A DNA stretch of 8,241 bases from an uncultured Chloroflexota bacterium. Its GTDB lineage: Bacteria; Chloroflexota; Anaerolineae; Aggregatilineales; Phototrophicaceae. The number at the start of each line of letters is the position of its first letter. The first letter of the stretch is position 1. The DNA is taken from assembly GCA_937988705.1 (NCBI GenBank), contig CALKIA010000320.1:1-8241 (forward strand), given 5' to 3'. The translations under genes and the position numbers were made by a program. Positions 3,899-8,241 of the stretch are shown one piece after another. The notes under the pieces are model-generated. The model was not told the DNA's origin. It ran no database searches and was given only the letters and a program-made list of their open reading frames with translations.

Positions 3899-6304
3899 AT
3901 GACGAAACTGATCCGCTTTTTGACCCTGATCGCGCTGCTGCTCGGCAGCGTGGGCTGCACACTCAATGCGCAGCCCGAACAGCCCACCGTGTTCGTGACC
4001 GCCACGATCGATGTGCAAACCGTCGCGCAGCAGGTCGTCGAACCGACGATTCAGCCCACGCCGACCGTCGAACCCGCGCTGCTGCTCCGCATCGCCGACC
4101 GCTACCTGCTCAACGGCTACTACGAAAACGCCGTCTACAGCTACCAGTCGCTGCTCACGCAGGTCGGAGCGCCCGCCGACGCGCAGGCGTCCGCCGCCTT
4201 CGGGTTGGGGCAGTCCGCGCTCAAAGAGGGCCTGTTCGCAGATGCGGTGACGGCGCTCACCCAGTTCATCACGCAGTTTGCCAGCGATTCCCGCCTCGCG
4301 CAGGCGCATTTCCTGCGCGGCGATGCCTATCTCGGCCTGTCGCAGTGGGACGACGCGATCACCGATTTCAAAGTCTATCTCACGCTGCGCCCCGGTCTGC
4401 TGGATAGCTACGCGCACGAGCGCATCGGCGACGCACACTTGGCGCTCGGTCAAACCGCCGACGCGCTCACCAGCTACGCCACCGCGACCGCCGCCGCGCG
4501 CAGTCTCGTGCCGCAGTTGGCGCTGCGCGAACGGGTCGCGCAGGTCTACCTGAACGCCAGTCAGCCGACGCAAGCACTGGCGCAGTATGAGGCGATCCTC
4601 GCCGTGTCACAGAATGCTGCCTATAAAGCCGGGATCGAGCTGCTGGCGGCGCGCGCCATGATCGCGGCGGGCGACACCGAAAATGGCCTCAATCGCATGG
4701 AGTCGATTTTCACCAGCTATGCGGATCGCCCAGAAGCGTATGCGGCCATGCAGGCGCTGGTCGATGGGGGGCGCGGCGTCAACGAACTGGCGCGTGGGCG
4801 GGTCAGCTTCAACTATGGCGATTATCAAGGCGCGATTGAGGCGTTCAACGGCTACACGGCGCAGAACCCCGGCAACATCCCGGCAGAACTGTATCTGCTC
4901 TTAGGGCGTGCCTACCGCGAAATCGGCAACACGGCGGCGGCGGTGACGGCTTTCCAGACGATTGTCGAATCGTATCCGACCGATGAGCTGTTCGGGCAGG
5001 CACTGCTGGAACAGGGGCGCACGCTCCGCATCGGCGGCGATGTGGCGGGCGCGATCGATGCGTACATGCGCATGGCGACGAGCTATAATTATCTCCCTGA
5101 AGCTGCCGAAGCGCTCTGGCGGGCGGGCTTCCTGTACACCGAGAACAATCAGCCGACCGAAGCGCGCTCCGTGTTTGAGCGGCTGGCGGATCGCTATGCC
5201 GACACGCAGCAGGCGCGCGACGGGCTGTTTCTCGCCGCCTCGACGGCCTACACGGCAGGCGATGTGACTTCGGCGGAACGCTACTACGCGGAACTCGCGG
5301 TCAAGTCGACGGGCGAAGAACAAGCCGCGGCTTACTGGTGGGTGGGACGACTGGCGCTCCAGCGGGGCGATCAACGTACGGCGCAGGAAGCCTTCACGCA
5401 GACGCGCACCGCCGCGCCGGACAGCTACTACAGCGCTCGCGCCGATGATTTGCTGAATAACATCCAGCCGTTCCAGCGACCGAGCAGCTTCCGCTTCCAA
5501 TTCGACGATGCGGCGGAAGTCGCGGCGGCGGAAGAGTGGCTGCGGCAGACCTACGGCATCGCGCAGGAAGGGGTGCTCTGGCCGCTGCCCGATACGTTGG
5601 CGAATGATGAACGCCTCGTGCGCGGGCGCGAGCTGTGGACGGTCGCGGCGTACGACGAAGCGCGCGCCGAATTCAACGACTTGATCGAAGCGAACAATAC
5701 CAATCCGCTGGTGTCGTACCAATTGGCGATCTATTTCCGGGGGATCGGGGCGTATCAGGATTCGCTGGTGGCCGCATCGTATGTCATTCGCAACGCAAAT
5801 GTCGGCACGCTCGATGCGCCGCCGTACATTGCGCGCATGCGCTACCCGGCGTACTACCTCGACGTAGTGCAGGAAGTAGCCGACCGCCGAGGACTCGATC
5901 CGCTGCTGATTTACTCGCTCATCCGCCACGAAAGCCTGTTTGATACCTACGCGACAGCGGCGGCAGGTGAAAAGGGGCTGACGCAGGTCGTACCCAGCAC
6001 GGCGGAATACATCGCCGGAGAGATCGCCTGGCCGGACTACCAGCATAGCGATCTGTTCCGGCCCTATGCGGGCATCGAATTCGGCGCGTTCTACCTAGAG
6101 GAACAGTTGAATCGGTTTAGCGGCAATTCGGTCGCGGCACTGGCGGGGTACAACGCCGGGCCGGGGCGCGCGGATAGCTGGCTGCAGCTGTCGGGAGGCG
6201 ATCCCGATCAGTTTATGACGGCAATCAGCATTGACAGCACGCGCATCTACGTGCAGCGCATCTATGGGTACTATAATATCTACCGTGCCCTCTATGGGGT
6301 GTGA
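3899..6304 (+). CDS. TPR-repeat lipoprotein with C-terminal SLT domain: lytic murein transglycosylase (Slt70-like)
   Basis: This 801-residue enzyme is predicted to cleave the MurNAc-GlcNAc bond of peptidoglycan, forming 1,6-anhydro ends. The N-terminus (MTKLIRFLTLIALLLGSVGC) is a lipoprotein signal with Cys20 as the likely lipidated residue, so the protein should be tethered outside the cytoplasmic membrane. Residues ~55-530 form a long series of TPR-like helical pairs, for example G-D-A-Y-L-G-L-S-Q-W-D-D-A-I and G-R-A-Y-R-E-I-G-N-T-A-A-A-V. This corresponds to the alpha-superhelix of Slt70. The SLT domain spans ~655-801. It has catalytic Glu678 in R-H-E-S, G-L-T-Q-x-x-P-S-T (693-701), A-G-Y-N-A-G-P-G (749-756) and a terminal S-T-R-I-Y-V-Q-R-I-Y-G-Y-Y block. 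I chose ATG 3899 because the signal peptide begins there. An in-frame TTG at 3863 would overlap the promoter and add 12 residues before the signal sequence. The gene appears to be monocistronic. Confidence 0.92.
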   Translation: MTKLIRFLTLIALLLGSVGCTLNAQPEQPTVFVTATIDVQTVAQQVVEPTIQPTPTVEPALLLRIADRYLLNGYYENAVYSYQSLLTQVGAPADAQASAAFGLGQSALKEGLFADAVTALTQFITQFASDSRLAQAHFLRGDAYLGLSQWDDAITDFKVYLTLRPGLLDSYAHERIGDAHLALGQTADALTSYATATAAARSLVPQLALRERVAQVYLNASQPTQALAQYEAILAVSQNAAYKAGIELLAARAMIAAGDTENGLNRMESIFTSYADRPEAYAAMQALVDGGRGVNELARGRVSFNYGDYQGAIEAFNGYTAQNPGNIPAELYLLLGRAYREIGNTAAAVTAFQTIVESYPTDELFGQALLEQGRTLRIGGDVAGAIDAYMRMATSYNYLPEAAEALWRAGFLYTENNQPTEARSVFERLADRYADTQQARDGLFLAASTAYTAGDVTSAERYYAELAVKSTGEEQAAAYWWVGRLALQRGDQRTAQEAFTQTRTAAPDSYYSARADDLLNNIQPFQRPSSFRFQFDDAAEVAAAEEWLRQTYGIAQEGVLWPLPDTLANDERLVRGRELWTVAAYDEARAEFNDLIEANNTNPLVSYQLAIYFRGIGAYQDSLVAASYVIRNANVGTLDAPPYIARMRYPAYYLDVVQEVADRRGLDPLLIYSLIRHESLFDTYATAAAGEKGLTQVVPSTAEYIAGEIAWPDYQHSDLFRPYAGIEFGAFYLEEQLNRFSGNSVAALAGYNAGPGRADSWLQLSGGDPDQFMTAISIDSTRIYVQRIYGYYNIYRALYGV

Positions 6305-6324
6305 TGGAGGAAAAGGGGCAGTGA

Positions 6325-6344
6325 GGGCGCAGCGGTGTGCGCCC
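6325..6344. terminator. GC-rich hairpin between convergent genes, possible bidirectional terminator
   Basis: GGGCGCA (6325-6331) and TGCGCCC (6338-6344) form a perfect 7-bp stem with a 6-nt loop. It lies in the 61-nt gap between the ends of the lytic transglycosylase (+) and the response regulator (-). No T-run follows on the plus strand. On the minus strand TTTT comes about 10 nt after the stem. It is a plausible but not classical terminator, and its sequence also resembles dispersed GC hairpins of environmental genomes. Confidence 0.45.
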
Positions 6345-6365
6345 CTGCAACGGCAAGCTGCGGTG

Positions 6366-6770
6366 TTAGGCCATTTCTGCGCCGAGCATGGAGCGAACCT
6401 TGGACACCAAATCGTGATGGAGAATCGGTTTGGGCAGATAATCATTGGCGCCAGCTTCAATCCCGCGAATGATGCTTTCCGCATCGCCGCGAGCCGACAA
6501 GATGAGGACAGGCGTTTTCCGCGTCCGATCCTGCTGGCGCAGGAGTTGACACAAATCGATCCCATTCATGCCGGGCATCATGACGTCCAGTATGATCAGA
6601 TCCGGCGTGTACTCTTCCAGAATGCCGAGCGCACTCTTGGCGTCACGCGCCTTTTGCACTTCGAAGCCCCCGCGTTCAAGCATGATGCCAATCAACGTCA
6701 ATGCGCCGATCTCATCATCGACAACGAGAATGTGTTTCTTCATTACCCTTACGTCCTGCGTCAGCGACAT
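6366..6770 (-). CDS. Single-domain response regulator (stand-alone receiver, CheY-like)
   Basis: The 134 residues are one complete receiver domain with no DNA-binding or enzymatic output domain. The acidic pocket is Asp18-Asp19 in I-L-V-V-D-D-E. The phospho-acceptor is Asp62 in L-I-I-L-D-V-M-M-P-G-M-N-G. The switch serine is Ser92 in L-I-L-S-A-R, and Lys114 lies in D-Y-L-P-K-P. All residues needed for phosphorylation are present. The start at 6770 has AAGGG (complement of 6777-6781) 6 nt upstream, which supports MSLTQDVRV as the N-terminus. The more conventional start MKKHILVVDD at 6743 has a poorer spaced site. No histidine kinase is in the window, so the partner is unknown; it probably works in a phosphorelay or by protein contact. 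It converges on the lytic transglycosylase gene and diverges from the ABC operon. Confidence 0.92.
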   Translation of the reverse strand: MSLTQDVRVMKKHILVVDDEIGALTLIGIMLERGGFEVQKARDAKSALGILEEYTPDLIILDVMMPGMNGIDLCQLLRQQDRTRKTPVLILSARGDAESIIRGIEAGANDYLPKPILHHDLVSKVRSMLGAEMA

Positions 6771-6831
6771 CGAAAACCCTTAAGCCACAACTGCAGATCA
6801 GAAATATGAGGTAGCTCACATCAACTTTTTT

Positions 6832-6841
6832 ACAACGTTGT
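6832..6841. promoter_or_regulatory. 10-bp palindrome in the divergent intergenic region
   Basis: ACAACGTTGT is a perfect palindrome inside the 205-nt AT-richer space between the minus-strand response regulator and the plus-strand ABC operon. Such a position could serve to control either gene. A palindrome of this length is not rare by chance, and no second copy is seen, so support is weak. Confidence 0.2.
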
Positions 6842-6939
6842 TATATTAGCGAGTCTACACAAGAAGCTGGATCGACGCAATCAGCAAAACCTCAATTTTT
6901 CGCGAATTCCGTGAAACCTTAAGCCTTGCTCTTGCGTAT

Positions 6940-6970
6940 TACAATAGGGGTACCTTCACAACTATAGGGG
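6940..6970 (+). promoter_or_regulatory. -10 element and ribosome binding site of the ABC exporter operon
   Basis: TACAAT (6940-6945) matches the -10 consensus at 5/6 positions; no good -35 is found 16-18 bp upstream. Transcription from about 6952 would leave a ~24-nt leader. That leader contains AGGGG (6966-6970), 5 nt before the ATG at 6976, as ribosome binding site. The heptamer ATAGGGG occurs twice, at 6944-6950 and 6964-6970, exactly 20 bp apart, so the -10 region and the RBS share a motif. Confidence 0.45.
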
Positions 6971-6975
6971 AACGT

Positions 6976-7899
6976 ATGCCACAGCAAGTTGCAATCTCCA
7001 TAGATCACATCTCCAAGACCTATGGCGACTTCCGCGCCGTGAACGATCTGTCGTTCGAAGTCTACAGCGGTGAAATCTTCGCTATGCTTGGCCCGAACGG
7101 GGCCGGCAAAAGCACCACGATCCGCATGATCCTCGATATTCTCAAACCCGACATGGGCAAAATCAGCGTGTTTGGGGCGCCGATCAACGACGCGGCCAAG
7201 AACCGCATCGGCTATTTGCCGGAGGAGCGCGGGTTATATCGCAATGTACCCGTGCTCGAAATGATGGTCTACCTCGGCATGCTCAAAGGATTGTCGGCGG
7301 GTGAAGCGAAAAAGCGGGCGCTGCGCTATCTGGAACAGGTCGAATTGGGCGACCACGCCAAGAAGAAAATCAGTGAGTTGAGCAAGGGCATGCAGCAGAA
7401 AGTTCAGTTTGGCGTGACCGTGCTGCATGAACCGGACATGATCATCATCGACGAGCCATTTTCGGGGCTCGACCCGGTCAACACGCGGGTGATCGAAGAC
7501 TTGATCCGCAGCTTCAAGGCGCGTGGTGGCGCCATTGTGATGAGCACACATCAGATGTATCAGGTCGAAGAGATGGCCGACCGCTTGCTGATGATCAATC
7601 GCGGCGAACAGAAGCTGTACGGCAATGTCAGTGATGTGCGCGCGCAGTACGCGCTGCCCGCCGTCAACGTGGAAGGCCGCGGTGACTGGACGTCGATTAC
7701 GGGTGTGGATCACGTCGAAATGAAGCAGAACGGCCGGGCGAGCGCGCTGCTGTACCTCAAGCCCAACGTCAAGCCGGACGAGGTGCTGGGCGAGATCGCG
7801 CGGCGTGACGACATTTTCATCCAGCGCTTTGAACTGGCCGTGCCCAGCCTGAACGAGATTTTCATTCAGGTGGTGTCGGGAGACAAACATCGTGAATAA
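6976..7899 (+). CDS. ABC-2 type exporter ATP-binding subunit (NatA/YhaQ-like)
   Basis: This 307-residue ATPase should power an ABC-2 exporter with the permease that follows. Walker A is G-P-N-G-A-G-K-S-T (39-47, Lys45). The signature is L-S-K-G-M-Q-Q (135-141). Walker B ends I-I-I-D-E-P (156-161) with catalytic Glu160, the D-loop is S-G-L-D (163-166), and the H-loop is His192 in M-S-T-H. The Q-loop reads G-Y-L-P-E-E-R-G-L-Y (79-88), with Glu83 where most ABC ATPases have Gln. This variant is typical of the NatA/YhaQ branch. A C-terminal extension of about 85 residues (~220-307) corresponds to the DUF4162-type regulatory tail of that branch. The start at 6976 is fixed by AGGGG 5 nt upstream. 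The stop overlaps the permease start by 8 nt, implying translational coupling. The substrate is not known; sodium, antibiotics or peptides are exported by relatives. Confidence 0.93.
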   Translation: MPQQVAISIDHISKTYGDFRAVNDLSFEVYSGEIFAMLGPNGAGKSTTIRMILDILKPDMGKISVFGAPINDAAKNRIGYLPEERGLYRNVPVLEMMVYLGMLKGLSAGEAKKRALRYLEQVELGDHAKKKISELSKGMQQKVQFGVTVLHEPDMIIIDEPFSGLDPVNTRVIEDLIRSFKARGGAIVMSTHQMYQVEEMADRLLMINRGEQKLYGNVSDVRAQYALPAVNVEGRGDWTSITGVDHVEMKQNGRASALLYLKPNVKPDEVLGEIARRDDIFIQRFELAVPSLNEIFIQVVSGDKHRE

Positions 7900-8241
7900 G
7901 GCGTTTCTCGTTGCGCGGCAAGAGTACATTCACAACTTGAAGCGCGGCGGTTTCCTGTTTGCGGCGTTCGGCGTTCCGCTGTTCACCATTGTGATGATGG
8001 TGATCGTGTTCACGCTGACCGTGCAAAACGAGACGGATTCGTCGCGGGTGGGACGCGTCGGCTACGTTGATTTGAGTGGCGTGCTGGCCGAGGCCATCGA
8101 GCAACCGGAAGACTTTGTCCGCTTCGACACCGAAGCCGCCGCCGAAAACGCGCTGACCGCGACTGACGGCATCGGTGCGTATTTCGTCGTAGAAACCGAC
8201 TACATGAACAACGGGCGCGTGCGCTTGATCAGCAACGGCGA
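7892..8241 (+). CDS. ABC-2 type transporter permease (NatB/YhaP-like), 3' truncated by window edge
   Basis: The reading frame starts at GTG 7892 and stays open to the end of the window (116 codons plus 2 bases). The N-terminus M-N-K-A-F-L-V-A-R-Q-E-Y-I-H-N-L-K-R-G-G-F is the cytoplasmic segment typical of NatB-like permeases. One strong membrane helix follows (about 21-44, rich in F/V/I/M). The sequence then becomes polar (from Q-N-E-T-D-S-S), which is the start of the large extracytoplasmic domain placed between helices 1 and 2 in this family. GGGAG (7878-7882) lies 9 nt before the GTG. The GTG overlaps the last 8 nt of the ATPase gene, so the two are co-transcribed and probably coupled. The remaining helices are beyond the window. 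Confidence 0.85.
   Translation, partial: MNKAFLVARQEYIHNLKRGGFLFAAFGVPLFTIVMMVIVFTLTVQNETDSSRVGRVGYVDLSGVLAEAIEQPEDFVRFDTEAAAENALTATDGIGAYFVVETDYMNNGRVRLISNG

Noticed and set aside
3872..4573. 233-codon minus-strand frame across the start of the lipoprotein gene
   Set aside because: Low-complexity Arg/Gly-rich product that would run over the promoter and signal-peptide region of a well supported gene. It is a shadow frame.
4901..6046. Long open frame of 381 codons on the minus strand inside the lytic transglycosylase gene
   Set aside because: It is rich in Arg and Val and lacks any recognisable motif. Such frames arise opposite high-GC coding DNA. The plus-strand product has clear TPR and SLT motifs throughout the same interval.
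6231..6809. 192-codon plus-strand frame crossing the end of the lytic transglycosylase and all of the response regulator
   Set aside because: It overlaps two confidently identified genes and is their antisense or alternate frame. Its product has no recognised motif.
6771..6975. Promoter of the response regulator
   Set aside because: The divergent region is AT-rich and should contain it, but I found no -35/-10 pair with 16-18 bp spacing on the minus strand that I would defend.
1..8241. tRNA, rRNA, transposase or complete insertion sequence
   Set aside because: Reading by eye on both strands found no cloverleaf ending in CCA, no rRNA-like blocks and no DDE or tyrosine recombinase motifs.

Overview
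The window is 8.2 kb of GC-rich bacterial chromosome, roughly 60-70% GC in the lines I counted by hand. It carries ordinary housekeeping-type genes interrupted by one short AT-richer patch. I favour a Chloroflexota (Anaerolineae-like) host. The reasons are the gene mix (a DUF255 protein, a TPR-plus-SLT lipoprotein, a NatA-type ABC ATPase), the codon style, and a dispersed octamer-built inverted repeat of a kind common in environmental genomes of that group. This assignment is an inference from resemblance. No rRNA or other marker gene is present to settle it.

Layout, left to right. (1) Positions 1-1917 hold the body of a DUF255/YyaL (SPATA20-like) thioredoxin-fold protein whose first ~50 codons lie outside the window. 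(2) Positions 1922-2024 hold a large imperfect inverted repeat. Each arm is four 8-bp units. (3) A 151-residue protein of unknown family (2048-2503) converges, with a 7-nt gap, on a GNAT acetyltransferase on the minus strand (2511-2990). (4) Positions 2991-3898 are the odd part. They contain several perfect palindromes, a fossil of the C-terminus of a second copy of the unknown protein (3068-3124), a stand-alone TIR-domain protein in about 45% GC DNA (3242-3712), and a repeat-rich, hairpin-forming segment behind it (3709-3832). (5) Positions 3899-6304 hold a large lipoprotein with a TPR superhelix and a C-terminal Slt-type lytic transglycosylase domain. It appears to be transcribed from a promoter placed for a leaderless mRNA. 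(6) A GC hairpin (6325-6344) separates it from a convergent single-domain response regulator (6366-6770, minus). (7) After a divergent intergenic region come a NatA-like ABC ATPase (6976-7899) and, overlapping it by 8 nt, the start of its NatB-like ABC-2 permease (7892 to the window end).

How they work together. The ABC ATPase and permease form one exporter operon. The lytic transglycosylase acts on peptidoglycan at the outer face of the cytoplasmic membrane. The receiver protein is an orphan with no kinase or output domain nearby. The TIR protein is the only candidate immunity or signalling gene and has no visible partner. I found no complete new multi-gene system. The most unusual material is the mosaic at 1922-2024 and 2991-3832. 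There are no tRNA or rRNA genes, no CRISPR array and no transposase.
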